A stretch of DNA of 64,000 nucleotides from Paragemmobacter straminiformis (GTDB lineage: Bacteria; Pseudomonadota; Alphaproteobacteria; Rhodobacterales; Rhodobacteraceae), in assembly GCF_014243445.1 (NCBI RefSeq), contig NZ_JACLQD010000005.1, positions 310,001-374,000 on the forward strand. The letters run 5' to 3'. Below the pieces are notes generated by a model. That model was given only the letters and a program-made list of their open reading frames with translations. It did not search any database and was not told the DNA's origin. How positions within the stretch are numbered: position 1 is the stretch's first letter; every line of letters begins with the position of its first letter. The position numbers and the translations under genes were made by a program. Below are positions 43,772 to 52,167 of this stretch, piece after piece.

Positions 43772-44233
43772 TCAGTGCTTGCGGAATTTGTCGAGGCTGA
43801 CCACCTGCGCGTCATGCGCGGGCGGCGGATCGTCATCGCCATCGTCTTCGCCGTCATCCTCGTCCTCGTCGCTTTCGTCGTTATGGGTTTCGAAGCGCAG
43901 GCCGAATTCGACGGACGGGTCGACGAAGGTGCGGACCGAATCGAAGGGGATGACGAGGGGTTCGGGCTGGTTGCCGAAGTTGAGCGTGACCGAGAAGCCT
44001 TCGTCGGTGACGGTGAGGTTTTCGAACCAGTGCTGGATCACCACGGTCATTTCCGAGGGGTAGCGCTGTTTCAGCCAGTCGGCGATGGCCACGTTGGGGT
44101 GGGTGGTGTCGAAGGTGATGAAGAAATGATGGGCGCCGGGAAGGCCGTTTTCGGAGACGTCCTGCAACACCGACTGGATCAGGCTGCGCATCGCCCGGTG
44201 CATCAGGTTTCCGTAATCGATGGAGCGGGCCAT
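43772..44233 (-). CDS. sspB: SspB-family ClpXP adaptor (alpha type)
   Basis: 153-residue homologue of SspB-alpha, which tethers ssrA-tagged proteins to ClpX. The core SIDYGNLMHRAMRSLIQSVLQDV and HHFFITFDTTHPNV match the alpha-proteobacterial form. A long acidic stretch (NDESDEDEDDGEDDGDDD, near 115-135) precedes the C-terminal ClpX-binding module VVSLDKFRKH. The ATG at 44233 is preceded by GAAAGGACG. Monocistronic, between the fumC block and apt. Confidence 0.92.
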   Translation of the reverse strand: MARSIDYGNLMHRAMRSLIQSVLQDVSENGLPGAHHFFITFDTTHPNVAIADWLKQRYPSEMTVVIQHWFENLTVTDEGFSVTLNFGNQPEPLVIPFDSVRTFVDPSVEFGLRFETHNDESDEDEDDGEDDGDDDPPPAHDAQVVSLDKFRKH

Positions 44234-44362
44234 TGGTCGTCCTTTCCCAGTTGGGTTCATTTAGGGCGGATTCGGCCCCGAAGGGAAGGGGGGAGAAGGC
44301 GGGAAGCGTGCGGGGATTTGCGCGGGGATTTGTGCGGGTGGCGGGATGGGCCGGAACGAAGA

Positions 44363-44388
44363 ACCCCGCCGGGGTGAACCGGCGGGGT
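44363..44388. terminator. Perfect 10-bp hairpin, terminator of apt
   Basis: ACCCCGCCGG (44363-44372) pairs with CCGGCGGGGT (44379-44388), loop GGTGAA. On the minus strand it follows the apt stop and is trailed by TTCTTCGTT. Confidence 0.75.
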
Positions 44389-44464
44389 GGGGTGGGTGTG
44401 GTTTGCAAGCAGTCCGGGTTGCCCCGGCAAGGGTGAGTCGTAAGGGGCAGGTGTTAAGAAGCGG

Positions 44465-44995
44465 TTAAAGCCCCTCGAAGGCGCAGAGGGCGTGGACTTC
44501 CATTCCCATCGCCTCGAGCCGTTTGCGGCCGCCGAGGTCGGGCAGGTCGACGACGAAGGCGCAGCCCGCGATCTGGCCGCCAAGGCGTTCGATCAGGCGG
44601 ATGCCCGCCTCGGCCGTGCCGCCGGTGGCCAGAAGGTCATCGACGAGCAGCACTTTCTCGCCCGGTTGCAGGGCGTCGTCGTGGATTTCCACCACCGCCT
44701 CGCCATATTCCAGCGTGTAGGACTGGCTGATCGTGGCGCCGGGGAGTTTGCCCTTTTTGCGGATCGGCACGAAGCCGGTGGACAGCTGGTGCGCGACCGC
44801 CCCGCCGAGGATGAAGCCGCGCGCCTCGAGCCCGGCGACCTTGTCGATGGGAAGGCCCGCGTAGGGGGCGAGCAGCTGGTCGACGCACATGCGAAAGCCG
44901 CGCGGATCGGCGAAGAGGGTGGTCACATCGCGGAAGAGGATGCCTTCGTGCGGGAAGTCGACGATGGTGCGGATGTAGTCCTTGACGGTTTTCAT
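44465..44995 (-). CDS. apt: Adenine phosphoribosyltransferase
   Basis: 176-residue type I phosphoribosyltransferase, adenine plus PRPP to AMP. The PRPP motif [14 protein letters not shown] and the opening [24 protein letters not shown] are intact. It starts four bases after the mtnP stop; the pair recycles methylthioadenosine: MtnP releases adenine and Apt salvages it. Confidence 0.96.
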   Translation of the reverse strand: MKTVKDYIRTIVDFPHEGILFRDVTTLFADPRGFRMCVDQLLAPYAGLPIDKVAGLEARGFILGGAVAHQLSTGFVPIRKKGKLPGATISQSYTLEYGEAVVEIHDDALQPGEKVLLVDDLLATGGTAEAGIRLIERLGGQIAGCAFVVDLPDLGGRKRLEAMGMEVHALCAFEGL

Positions 44996-44999
44996 GGCT

Positions 45000-45860
45000 T
45001 CAGCCTTTGAGAACGCGGGCAGCGACCGCGTCGAGTTTCGAGAGAAGGTCGGGGTCGCGCCTGTCGGGCGCGGTCATGATGGCATGGGTGAGCGCGTGGT
45101 CGCAGCCGTGGGTGCAGGCGGCGCGCTGGTCGAGAAGGGAGGGCAGGCGGGCGACCATGTCGCGGGCATGGCCTGCATTGGCGGTGAGGGTGGCTATGAC
45201 CTGTGCCACATCGACGGCCGCGTGGTCGCCGTGCCAGCAGTCGTAATCCGTCACCATCGCGATCGAGGCGTAGCACAGCTCGGCCTCGCGGGCGAGTTTG
45301 GCTTCGGGCATGGCGGTCATGCCGATCACATCCGCACCCCAGCTGCGGTAGAGCCGCGATTCGGCGCGGGTGGAGAATTGCGGCCCCTCCATCGCGAGAT
45401 AGGTGGCGCCGCGGTGCAGGGTGACGCCCTGAACCGCGGTGGCGCAGGCGGCGGAGAGGCGCGGGCAGGTCGGGTCGGAGAAGCCGACATGGGCGACGCA
45501 GCCCGCGCCGAAGAAGGATTTCGGCCGCGCGAAGGTGCGGTCGATGAACTGGTCGACAAGGACGAAATCGCCGGGGCGGTAATCCTCGCGCAGACTGCCC
45601 ACGGCGGAGACGGCGACGAGGTCGGTGCAGCCGAGGCGCTTGAGCGCGTCGATATTGGCGCGGTAGTTGATGTCGGAGGGCGCGTGGACATGGCCGCGCC
45701 CGTGGCGGGGCAGGAAGGCCATCGGCGTGCCATGCAGGCGGCCGACGAGGATTTCGTCGGAGGGTTTGCCCCAAGGGGTCGAGACCTTGACCCATGACGC
45801 GCCTTCGAGCCCGTCGATCTGGTAAAGGCCCGATCCGCCGATCACGCCGATCATGGTCAT
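45000..45860 (-). CDS. mtnP: S-methyl-5'-thioadenosine phosphorylase
   Basis: 286-residue PNP-family phosphorylase that splits methylthioadenosine, a by-product of polyamine and acyl-homoserine lactone synthesis, into adenine and methylthioribose-1-phosphate. Motifs: [34 protein letters not shown], and [25 protein letters not shown]. It forms an operon with apt. Confidence 0.95.
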   Translation of the reverse strand: MTMIGVIGGSGLYQIDGLEGASWVKVSTPWGKPSDEILVGRLHGTPMAFLPRHGRGHVHAPSDINYRANIDALKRLGCTDLVAVSAVGSLREDYRPGDFVLVDQFIDRTFARPKSFFGAGCVAHVGFSDPTCPRLSAACATAVQGVTLHRGATYLAMEGPQFSTRAESRLYRSWGADVIGMTAMPEAKLAREAELCYASIAMVTDYDCWHGDHAAVDVAQVIATLTANAGHARDMVARLPSLLDQRAACTHGCDHALTHAIMTAPDRRDPDLLSKLDAVAARVLKG

Positions 45861-45980
45861 GGCTGTCCCCTTTGTTTTGGGTCAAGCATAGCCGCAAGGC
45901 GCGGGTGCGCAAGGCGCGGGGGGAGAGGCGGGAGCGTGAAGGTGGGGGGCTGCGGTGAAACGGGAAGGAGGGAGCGGGGC

Positions 45981-46550
45981 ATGGATCTGGCGGGGCGACT
46001 GGCGGCGGGGATAAGGGCGGCGGTGGAGGCCGTGCCCGAGGCCGCGCCCTTTCTGGCCGATTGGCCCGGGGGCGCGGAGCGGCGGGCGCAGACGGCGGGA
46101 ACGCTGCCCGTCTGCCGCTGGCTTGGCGGCATGGCGGGCGATCTGGCGGGGATGGTCGCAGGCGGGGCGGGGGCGCTGGAGTGGCGGCAAACCTATGGCG
46201 CGGGGGATTTCGGGGCGGAGTTCCTGAGCCGTTACGGCTGGACCGAGGTGGTGGGGCTGCGCGGGCCGATCCCGTCGGAGCGGGTGGCGGCGGGGTTCCT
46301 GCTTCTGGGGCCGGAGGTGACCTATCCGCCCCACAAGCACGAGGCCGAGGAGGTCTATCTGCCGCTGTCGGGGCGGGCGTGGTGGCAGAAGGGCGAGGTC
46401 TGGCGGCAGGTCGAGCCGTTCACCGCGATCCACCATCCGGGTTGGGTGCCGCATGCGATGCGGACCGAAGGCGCGCCGCTGCTCGCGCTGTATCTGTGGC
46501 GCGGCGGGGATCTGGCGGCGAAGTCGGAGATCCTGCGCGAGGGTGGATGA
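45981..46550 (+). CDS. Cupin protein of the DMSP lyase (DddL/DddQ) family
   Basis: 189-residue protein; the C-terminal half is a cupin with metal ligands in HKHEAEEVY (His118, His120, Glu124, Tyr126) and His158 in HHPGWVPHAMRT. The YPPHKHEAEEVYLPLSG and LYLWRGGDLAAKSEIL segments are like the DMSP lyase family that includes DddL, DddQ and DddW, which split dimethylsulfoniopropionate to dimethyl sulfide and acrylate. A DMSP-lyase-like member with another substrate is equally possible. The ATG at 45981 follows GGGAAGGAGGGAGCGGGGC. The stop codon TGA lies within a short hairpin repeat. No DMSP genes are nearby. Confidence 0.72.
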   Translation: MDLAGRLAAGIRAAVEAVPEAAPFLADWPGGAERRAQTAGTLPVCRWLGGMAGDLAGMVAGGAGALEWRQTYGAGDFGAEFLSRYGWTEVVGLRGPIPSERVAAGFLLLGPEVTYPPHKHEAEEVYLPLSGRAWWQKGEVWRQVEPFTAIHHPGWVPHAMRTEGAPLLALYLWRGGDLAAKSEILREGG

Positions 46551-46704
46551 ATTTTCTGCGAAAATTCATGGCCCCGATCCGGCCGAGCGGTGGGCGGTGT
46601 CGTGTGGAGCCGATGCCGTTGGGAGCCGATGCGGGGCGGAGCCGATGCGGGGCGGGGGGCCAGCCCCCCGCGCCCCCCGGAGTATTTTCGCAAGGATGAA
46701 GGGA
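46548..46704 (+). repeat. Short hairpin, 16-bp tandem repeat and a GAGGATATTTGG-type element
   Basis: The hairpin at 46548-46568 (TGAATTTT stem, loop CTGCG) includes the upstream stop codon. Next, GAGCCGATGCGGGGCG is repeated about three times at 46607-46655. Finally a copy of the second repeat family at about 46651-46704 with a variant core (CCCCCCGGAGTATTTTCGCAAGGATGAAGGG split here into core and tail). Confidence 0.75.
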
Positions 46705-46713
46705 AAGCGCGGG

Positions 46714-47298
46714 TCAGGTGTCGTCGGGGCGGAGTTTCTCGAACCGGTCGCGGATGATGGTGTAGTCGCGGTAGCCCATGCGGGCGACGGGGTGATAGGC
46801 GGTCACGTCGAAGCGGCCGTCGATGATGCAATCGTCGCGCAGGTGGATGCCCGTCACCTCGCCGATCACCAGACGGTTGCCGCTGCCGCGCAGGGTGACG
46901 ATCTCGACCAGCCGGCATTCGAGGATGGCGGGGGCGCCTGCCACGGCGGGGCAGTCGATGGTTGTGCATTCGGCCTTGGCTATGGCGCAGGCCGCGAATT
47001 CGTCGGTGCCGTGCGGGAAGCCGGCCGAGGTTTCGGACATGGGGTCGAGCATCGCCGATTCGACGATGGAGGCGGAGAAAACGCCGGTTTCCTGAATATT
47101 CGTGACGCTGTCCTTGATGCCGGTGGAGGAGAACATCAGTTGCGGCGGGGTGTAGGCGACGGCGTTGAAGAAGGAATAGGGGGCGAGGTTGTCGCCCCGT
47201 GATCCGCGCGTGGCGATCCAGCCGATGGGGCGGGGGCTGATGATCGCGTTGAACGGGTTGTGCGGCAGTCCGTGGCCGTCTTGGGGGCGGTAGAACAT
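46714..47298 (-). CDS. Flavin reductase family protein
   Basis: 194-residue FMN-binding split-barrel protein of the flavin reductase/DIM6-NTAB family (FNAIISPRPIGWIATRGSRGDNLAPYSFFNAVAYTPPQLMFSS). Such proteins reduce FMN or act as flavoprotein oxygenase partners. The ATG at 47298 gives the usual short N-terminus MFYRPQDGHGLPHNPF; longer frames have no support. It is divergent from the acetyltransferase gene. The partner enzyme is unknown. Confidence 0.85.
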   Translation of the reverse strand: MFYRPQDGHGLPHNPFNAIISPRPIGWIATRGSRGDNLAPYSFFNAVAYTPPQLMFSSTGIKDSVTNIQETGVFSASIVESAMLDPMSETSAGFPHGTDEFAACAIAKAECTTIDCPAVAGAPAILECRLVEIVTLRGSGNRLVIGEVTGIHLRDDCIIDGRFDVTAYHPVARMGYRDYTIIRDRFEKLRPDDT

Positions 47299-47381
47299 GG
47301 GCTGGCTTTCGTTGGTTTGAACCTGACGTAGCCCCGTGTTACGGGCGTTTCCAGAGGATTCGGTTTTGGGATGGCGCGCGC

Positions 47382-47867
47382 GTGTACCGGCTTGAGGAAG
47401 AGACCGAGGACGACTGGTGGGAGGTGGAGGCGCTTTACGACCTGTGCTTCTCGCCGGGGCGGACGGCGCTGTCTTCCTATCGGCTGCGCGACGGGGTGCC
47501 GACGGTGGCGGCGCTGTGCCTGACGCTGCGCGACGATGACGGAACGCTGGCTGCCGCAATCCGCTATTGGCCGGTCGAGGTGGGCGGGCAGGATGCGCTG
47601 CTGCTTGGCCCCGTGGCGGTCCACCCCACACGGCAGGGCGAGGGGCTGGGCGGTTTGCTGATCAACGAAAGCATGGCCGAGGCGCGGCGTCTGGGCTGGG
47701 AGCGGGTGATGCTGGTGGGGGATGCGCCCTATTACGCGCGATTCGGCTTCAAGAAGCTGGAGGGGGTCGAGATGCCGCCGCCGACGAACCCCGACCGCAT
47801 CCTTGGCTTTGCGCTGAAGCGCGGGGCATGGGACGGGGTGACGGGGCTGGTGACCAAGGCGACGTGA
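47382..47867 (+). CDS. GNAT-family N-acetyltransferase
   Basis: 161-residue GNAT protein; the acetyl-CoA loop is LLLGPVAVHPTRQGEGLGGLLI, followed by ERVMLVGDAPYYARFGFK, as in the YhbS subgroup. The start is a GTG at 47382. The substrate is unknown. The next gene is 39 bases downstream on the same strand. Confidence 0.85.
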   Translation: MYRLEEETEDDWWEVEALYDLCFSPGRTALSSYRLRDGVPTVAALCLTLRDDDGTLAAAIRYWPVEVGGQDALLLGPVAVHPTRQGEGLGGLLINESMAEARRLGWERVMLVGDAPYYARFGFKKLEGVEMPPPTNPDRILGFALKRGAWDGVTGLVTKAT

Positions 47868-47906
47868 CGTCTTGCGGCAGGCCCTTGCGCGCCCCACATT
47901 GGCAGG

Positions 47907-48668
47907 ATGGATGCCGAGATCAACCTTCCCGCCATAGCCGCCCCCGACCGCAGCGCGGAGATCGCAGCCCTTGCGCGCCGATACCGGCGGGCCAACGGGC
48001 CGGTGATGGGTTTGGTCAACCGGCTGGGCGGCAGTCTGGAAGCGCGGATGGAGAGCCTGCCCGAAGGGGTGCGGCGGCAGATCGAGACGGTGACCGAACG
48101 CGCCCTGCTGGCAGCGCATGGTCTGGCGGGGATCGGGGCGCGGGGGCCGGATCTGGGCCGCAACGGGCCGATGGCGGCGGCGATGCTGTCGGGGGCCGTG
48201 GGCGGCGCGGGGGGGCTTGTCACCTCGGTCGCGGAATTGCCGGTGACGGTGACGGTGATGCTGCACGCGATCCGCAATGCGGCGGTGGAACAGGGGTTCG
48301 ACCCCGATGATCCGGCGATACGGGCCGAATGTCTGCGGGTGTTCACGGCGGGATCGCCGCTTGCGTCGGATGACGGGGTGAACACCTCGTTCCTGTCGGC
48401 GCGGCTGACGGTGACGGGGCCTGCGCTTCAGCGGCTGGTGGCGACGGTCGCGCCGAAGCTGGCGACGGCGCTGGGGCAGAAGCTGGCGGCGCAGGCGGTG
48501 CCCGTGCTGGGGGCGGTGGCAGGCGCGGGGCTGAACGCGGCGTTCCTGCGCTATTACCGCGAGATGGCCGAGATCCGCTTTGCGCTGCTGCGTCTGGCCG
48601 AGCAGCACGGGGCCGAGGCGATACTTGATGCCTTTGCCCGTGCGGTGGCCCCGAAGCGGCTGGGCTAG
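47907..48668 (+). CDS. EcsC family protein
   Basis: 253-residue protein, Ala-rich with hydrophobic glycine-zipper stretches (AAMLSGAVGGAGGLVTSVAELPVTVTVML and LAAQAVPVLGAVAGAGLNAAFLRYY) typical of EcsC/LasA-type proteins of unknown role in bacterial membranes. Its stop lies directly next to the stop of the convergent BenE gene without any spacer. Function not known. Confidence 0.8.
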   Translation: MDAEINLPAIAAPDRSAEIAALARRYRRANGPVMGLVNRLGGSLEARMESLPEGVRRQIETVTERALLAAHGLAGIGARGPDLGRNGPMAAAMLSGAVGGAGGLVTSVAELPVTVTVMLHAIRNAAVEQGFDPDDPAIRAECLRVFTAGSPLASDDGVNTSFLSARLTVTGPALQRLVATVAPKLATALGQKLAAQAVPVLGAVAGAGLNAAFLRYYREMAEIRFALLRLAEQHGAEAILDAFARAVAPKRLG

Positions 48669-49811
48669 CTAGCGGCGCAGGCGTTCCGCAGCATAGATGG
48701 CAAGCCCTGCGAGCAGGCCCCAGAAGGCGGCGCCGATGCCCGCAAAGGCGGTGCCCGAGGCGGTGACGGCAAGGGTGATGGTGGCGGCAAAACGCTGGTC
48801 GGGCGTGGCGAAGGCGCCGGTCAGCGCCCCCATGAGCGGGCCGAGCAGCGCCAGCGCCACAAGGGCCGTCATCAGCGGCGGCGGCAAGGCGGTGAGCAGG
48901 GCGATGACGACCGGACCCGTCAGCCCCAGCGCGACCCAGACGCCCGCATAGGCAAGACCCACCTTCCAGCGCTGGCTGCGGTCGGGGTGGACATCGTCGC
49001 CCATGCAGATCGCCGCCGTGATGGCGGCCATGTTCACCGTATGCGCCCCGAACAGCGCGGCAAGGGCCGAGATGCCGCCCGTGACCCCGAGGGCGGCGCG
49101 GACCGGCGGCTCGTATCCTGCCGCGCGCATGGTCGCGAAGCCGGGCAGGTTCTGCGAGGCCATCGTGACCAGATAGAGCGGCAGGCCGAGGCCGATCAGG
49201 GCGGCGGCGTGGAAGTCCGGCCGGATCAGCACGGGGGCGGGGGGAATGGCAGGCAAGGCCGGCAGGACGGCGGCCCCCGTGGCGAAGGCCAGCGCAAGGC
49301 CGAGGGCGAGGGCCGCCAGAACCGCGATCGCCGGGTTCTTCAACCGGACAAGGGCGAATACGGCCACCATGGGAAAGACCAGCAGGGGGGCGGCCTGCGC
49401 TGCCCCCGCGCCCTTGAGGCAGAAGGGCAGCAGCACCCCGGCGAGCATCGCCCCTGCGATGCCGTCGGGAATGCGGGCGACCAGCGCGCCAAGCGGGCGC
49501 AGCGCCCCCGTGGCCGCGACCAGCAGCGCCGCGAGGAGAAAGGCCCCCACGCCTTCGGCCATGGTGAAGCCCGTGCTTGCGGCGATCAGGGCGGCGCCGG
49601 GGGTGCTCCAGGCCAGAACCACCGGCACGCGGTGCCATGTGGACAGGATCGCCGTGCCCGCCGCCTTGGCGAAGCAGACGGCCATGACCCAGCTTGCGGT
49701 TTCGGCAGGGCTTGCGCCAAGGGCGGCGGCGGCGGCCAGCACCAGCGCGATGGTCGAGCCGTATCCCACCAGCGCCGCGACGAGGGCTGCCGAAAAAAGC
49801 GATGCACGCAT
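48669..49811 (-). CDS. benE: BenE family transporter (benzoate/H+ symporter-like)
   Basis: 380-residue polytopic membrane protein with 11-12 hydrophobic segments. BenE features include WSTPGAALIA, the GFTMAEGVGAFLL helix and the pair AGYEPPVRAALGVTGGISALAALFGAHTVNMAAITAAICMG. Family members import benzoate, but no benzoate catabolism is in the window, so the substrate is open. It converges with the EcsC gene with zero spacing. Confidence 0.88.
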   Translation of the reverse strand: MRASLFSAALVAALVGYGSTIALVLAAAAALGASPAETASWVMAVCFAKAAGTAILSTWHRVPVVLAWSTPGAALIAASTGFTMAEGVGAFLLAALLVAATGALRPLGALVARIPDGIAGAMLAGVLLPFCLKGAGAAQAAPLLVFPMVAVFALVRLKNPAIAVLAALALGLALAFATGAAVLPALPAIPPAPVLIRPDFHAAALIGLGLPLYLVTMASQNLPGFATMRAAGYEPPVRAALGVTGGISALAALFGAHTVNMAAITAAICMGDDVHPDRSQRWKVGLAYAGVWVALGLTGPVVIALLTALPPPLMTALVALALLGPLMGALTGAFATPDQRFAATITLAVTASGTAFAGIGAAFWGLLAGLAIYAAERLRR

Positions 49812-49878
49812 GAAGAACCCCGTCCTGATCGGGGCGGACTATCGGCAAAGCGCGGGGGTGATGCAAGCGGCCTCGCCC

Positions 49879-49966
49879 CTTCCTCTTGCCCCAAATATCC
49901 TCGGGGGGTGAGGGCCGGAACGGCCCGAGGGGGGCGGAAGGCCCCCCTTTGCCTTGCCCCGCGTGC
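49879..49966 (-). repeat. Full copy of the GAGGATATTTGG repeat family, minus strand
   Basis: Read on the minus strand: G-run/C-run hairpin (GGGGGGCCTTCCGCCCCCC), inverted GGCC/GGCC segment, TCACCCCCCGAGGATATTTGG and GCAAGAGGAAG. It is nearly identical in plan to the copy at 29820-29892. The gap up to 50053 holds nothing else I can name. Confidence 0.8.
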
Positions 49967-50053
49967 ATCCCGCAAGGCGCCGCGCGCATGCGCATCGGGC
50001 CGGCGGCGGCATGCCGCGCGGTGGGGTCAGGCTTTGACGGGGGGGGGAAGGGC

Positions 50054-50127
50054 GCGGCGGTTCCGGGGAGGAGGTCGGAACCGCCGCTCTTTACGATCTG
50101 CCCCAGGGAGGAGGAGGGGGCCTATCG
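50054..50127 (-). ncRNA. ccsR4: CcsR-type sRNA, fourth copy
   Basis: Minus-strand RNA of two hairpins. First (transcribed first) 50127-50094: stems CGAT and GCCCC separated by a 2x2 internal loop, 12-nt loop whose plus-strand sequence is AGGGAGGAGGAG. Second 50087-50054: perfect 12-bp stem GCGGCGGTTCCG with loop GGGAGGAGGT (plus strand). As RNA the loops read CUCCUCCUCCCU and ACCUCCUCCC, the anti-Shine-Dalgarno motif of the CcsR/cuckoo RNA family. Ends are estimated from the hairpins. Last of four tandem copies. Confidence 0.8.
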
Positions 50128-50173
50128 ATCCTGTTCGGGCGCGTGCCGCATCGGCGCTGCCCTGAAGTTTAGC

Positions 50174-50242
50174 GCGACGACCCCGGGGAGGAGGTCGGGG
50201 TCGTCGCTGGTCCGAAGGGCCAGGGAGGAGGAGGGCCCGTCG
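50174..50242 (-). ncRNA. ccsR3: CcsR-type sRNA, third copy
   Basis: First hairpin 50242-50213: GGGCC/GGCCC stem plus outer CGA/TCG pairs, loop AGGGAGGAGGAG on the plus strand. Second hairpin 50207-50174: perfect 12-bp stem GCGACGACCCCG, loop GGGAGGAGGT. The stem sequences differ from the other copies while the loops are the same. Confidence 0.82.
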
Positions 50243-50279
50243 TACACCGGTGGAAGCGCGAGGGCTTCCGGAAAGGGTC

Positions 50280-50350
50280 GCGGCGACCTCAGGGAGGAGG
50301 AGGAGGTCGCCGCTTCTACGATCGGCCCAGGGAGGAGGTTGGGCCTTTCG
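50280..50350 (-). ncRNA. ccsR2: CcsR-type sRNA, second copy
   Basis: First hairpin 50350-50319: GGCCCA/TGGGCC stem with outer CGA/TCG, loop GGGAGGAGGT on the plus strand. Second hairpin 50313-50280: perfect 11-bp stem GCGGCGACCTC, loop AGGGAGGAGGAG. The stronger, GC-rich stem is always the second, which fits a terminator or processing end. Confidence 0.82.
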
Positions 50351-50396
50351 GTCTGGTTTGGACGCTTTCGCCGCAGCGGGGCATCCGGATCAAAGT

Positions 50397-50465
50397 GCGG
50401 CGACGCCAGGGAGGAGGAGAAGCGCCGCCGCTTTTGCCATGAACCCCGGGAGGAGGTGGGGTTCA
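50397..50465 (-). ncRNA. ccsR1: CcsR-type sRNA, first copy
   Basis: First hairpin 50465-50440: perfect 8-bp stem TGAACCCC/GGGGTTCA, loop GGGAGGAGGT on the plus strand. Second hairpin 50431-50397: GCGGCG/CGCCGC and CGC/GCG with one mismatch, loop containing AGGGAGGAGGAG. It begins 12 bases after the ccaF1 stop codon, so it is co-transcribed with that gene and would be released by processing. Confidence 0.82.
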
Positions 50466-50476
50466 GCAAAGAAACC

Positions 50477-50695
50477 TTATTTGCCGTAAGCCGCTTCGCG
50501 GGCCACGGTTGCGATGTCGAAACGCGACAGGCCCAGATCGGCAAGCTCGCGGTCGGTGAGGATGTTCAGCTCGCGCACGGTCTGGTTATAGACAGCGCGG
50601 CGTGCGATCATCGTCTTGAGTTGCGCCAGAGCGCCGGAGAAGCGGTCAGCCAGAGTCACGTTGGCGGCACGGGCGGTAAAGTTCACATAAGCCAT
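50477..50695 (-). CDS. ccaF1: DUF1127 protein, CcaF1-like RNA-binding protein
   Basis: 72-residue basic protein with the DUF1127 C-terminal motif TVRELNILTDRELADLGLSRFDIATVAREAAYGK. In Rhodobacter sphaeroides the equivalent small gene (RSP_6037, CcaF1) binds RNA and takes part in maturation of the CcsR sRNAs encoded just downstream (from memory of the literature). The ATG at 50695 excludes the longer frame to 50812, which would cross the promoter. The gene and the four sRNAs form one stress-type operon on the minus strand. Confidence 0.9.
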   Translation of the reverse strand: MAYVNFTARAANVTLADRFSGALAQLKTMIARRAVYNQTVRELNILTDRELADLGLSRFDIATVAREAAYGK

Positions 50696-50759
50696 TTCAT
50701 CAGCCTCAGTTTGCGGTTTCCATCGAACGACGTTCTTGGTTGCGTCGCTGTTAGGGGTA

Positions 50760-50787
50760 ACATGGGGCAAATGCTGCAGTTGCACAA
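50760..50787 (-). promoter_or_regulatory. RpoH-type promoter of ccaF1-ccsR
   Basis: On the minus strand TTGTGC (50787-50782), a 14-base spacer and CCCCATGT (50767-50760) match the heat-shock sigma consensus (CTTGAA, 13-15 bases, CCCCATnT). Transcription would start near 50752, giving a leader of about 55 bases. RpoHI/RpoHII control is known for the R. sphaeroides operon. Confidence 0.65.
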
Positions 50788-50966
50788 TGCAGCCTCTCCG
50801 CAATGCCGCCATGCAGCATGCGCATGGCTGGACGTCGTGAAATTGTCATGATTAACAATGGTATCGCCGAAAATATGGGCGTTCGGCGAACAGTCCCTTG
50901 CGCTTTGGCTGCAAGATGCGGACTTAGGTATGTAAAGGTTGCCATGAAACAGAAGCCGAGGATGCC

Positions 50967-52040
50967 ATGACCGTGACCCGCGACGATATTCTGCGCCAGC
51001 TTTCCGGCGTTGCCTTGCCCGGTGGGGGCGATCTGGTGTCGCGCGATCTGATTCGCGCGGTGACAATCGAGGGTGGCACGGTGCGTTTCGTGATCGAGGC
51101 GGCAACGCCCGACGAGGCGCGGGCGCTGGCCCCCTATCAGGCGGCGGCGGAAGCGGCGGTCAAGGCGCTGGCCGGGGTCACGGCGGTTCAGGTGGTGATG
51201 ACGGCGCATGGGCCAAGCGCCAAGCCCGCGCCGCCGAGCCTGAAGATCGGCCAGCACCCGACGCCGCAGCAGGGCGGGCCGCAAAAGGTTTCGGGCGTGG
51301 ACCGGATCATCGCGGTGGGGTCGGGCAAGGGGGGCGTGGGCAAATCGACGGTCTCGTCGAACCTTGCCGTTGCCTTGGCGCGGCAGGGACGCAGGGTCGG
51401 GTTGCTGGATGCCGATATCTACGGCCCGAGCCAGCCGCGCATGATGGGCGTGAACCGCCGCCCCGCCAGCCCCGACGGCAAGATCATCGAACCCATCGTC
51501 GCGCACGGCGTCACGATGATGTCCATCGGGCTGATGCTGAAAGAGGACGAGGCGGTGATCTGGCGCGGGCCGATGATCATGGGGGCCTTGCAGCAGCTTT
51601 TGACGCAGGTGGCCTGGGGCCATCTGGATGTGCTGATCGTCGATCTGCCGCCGGGGACGGGGGATATCCAGTTGACGCTGTGCCAGCGGACGCAGTTGAC
51701 GGGGGCGATCGTGGTCTCGACCCCGCAGGATGTGGCGCTGCTGGATGCGCGCAAGGCGCTGGACATGTTCCAGAAGCTGAAAACGCCGGTGCTGGGGCTG
51801 ATCGAGAACATGTCTTCGTATGTCTGCCCGAATTGCGGGCACGAGGCGCATATCTTCGGGCATGGCGGCGTGGCCGAGGAGGCGCGCAAGCTGGACTTGC
51901 CCTTCCTCGGGGAATTGCCGCTTGCTCTCGAGGTGCGCGTGGCGGGCGATGCGGGCACGCCTGTCGCGGCGGGCGACGGTCCGGTGGCCGAAGCCTATGC
52001 GCGGCTGGCGCATCGGCTGATCGCGGGCGGGATGGCGTGA
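50967..52040 (+). CDS. mrp: Mrp/NBP35-family ATP-binding iron-sulfur carrier
   Basis: 357-residue protein: N-terminal MIP18/DUF59-like domain (about 1-80), then a P-loop ATPase with the deviant Walker [12 protein letters not shown] (about 117-127), [14 protein letters not shown], and the CPNC pair (about 290) that binds a bridging [4Fe-4S] cluster in the dimer. It transfers iron-sulfur clusters to apo-proteins in the cytoplasm; the window encodes several such targets. The start at 50967 has GAGG upstream. Divergent from ccaF1. Confidence 0.93.
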   Translation: MTVTRDDILRQLSGVALPGGGDLVSRDLIRAVTIEGGTVRFVIEAATPDEARALAPYQAAAEAAVKALAGVTAVQVVMTAHGPSAKPAPPSLKIGQHPTPQQGGPQKVSGVDRIIAVGSGKGGVGKSTVSSNLAVALARQGRRVGLLDADIYGPSQPRMMGVNRRPASPDGKIIEPIVAHGVTMMSIGLMLKEDEAVIWRGPMIMGALQQLLTQVAWGHLDVLIVDLPPGTGDIQLTLCQRTQLTGAIVVSTPQDVALLDARKALDMFQKLKTPVLGLIENMSSYVCPNCGHEAHIFGHGGVAEEARKLDLPFLGELPLALEVRVAGDAGTPVAAGDGPVAEAYARLAHRLIAGGMA

Positions 52041-52167
52041 CGCGCGGGTAAGGCGCCTGTCGCAACCGGACGGCGCGGCAAGGCCCCGAAGCGGTGACGG
52101 CGGCGCTGCGTGGGGCGGGTGCGCACGGGAAAGCGCGGGACGCGGCATCACGGCGAATCACTTTGGC

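Noticed and set aside
50054-50465. CRISPR-like array (regular repeats with spacers)
   Set aside because: The conserved part is only a 10-12 base hairpin loop, spacers pair with each other as stems, and the spacing is irregular. It is explained by CcsR sRNAs.
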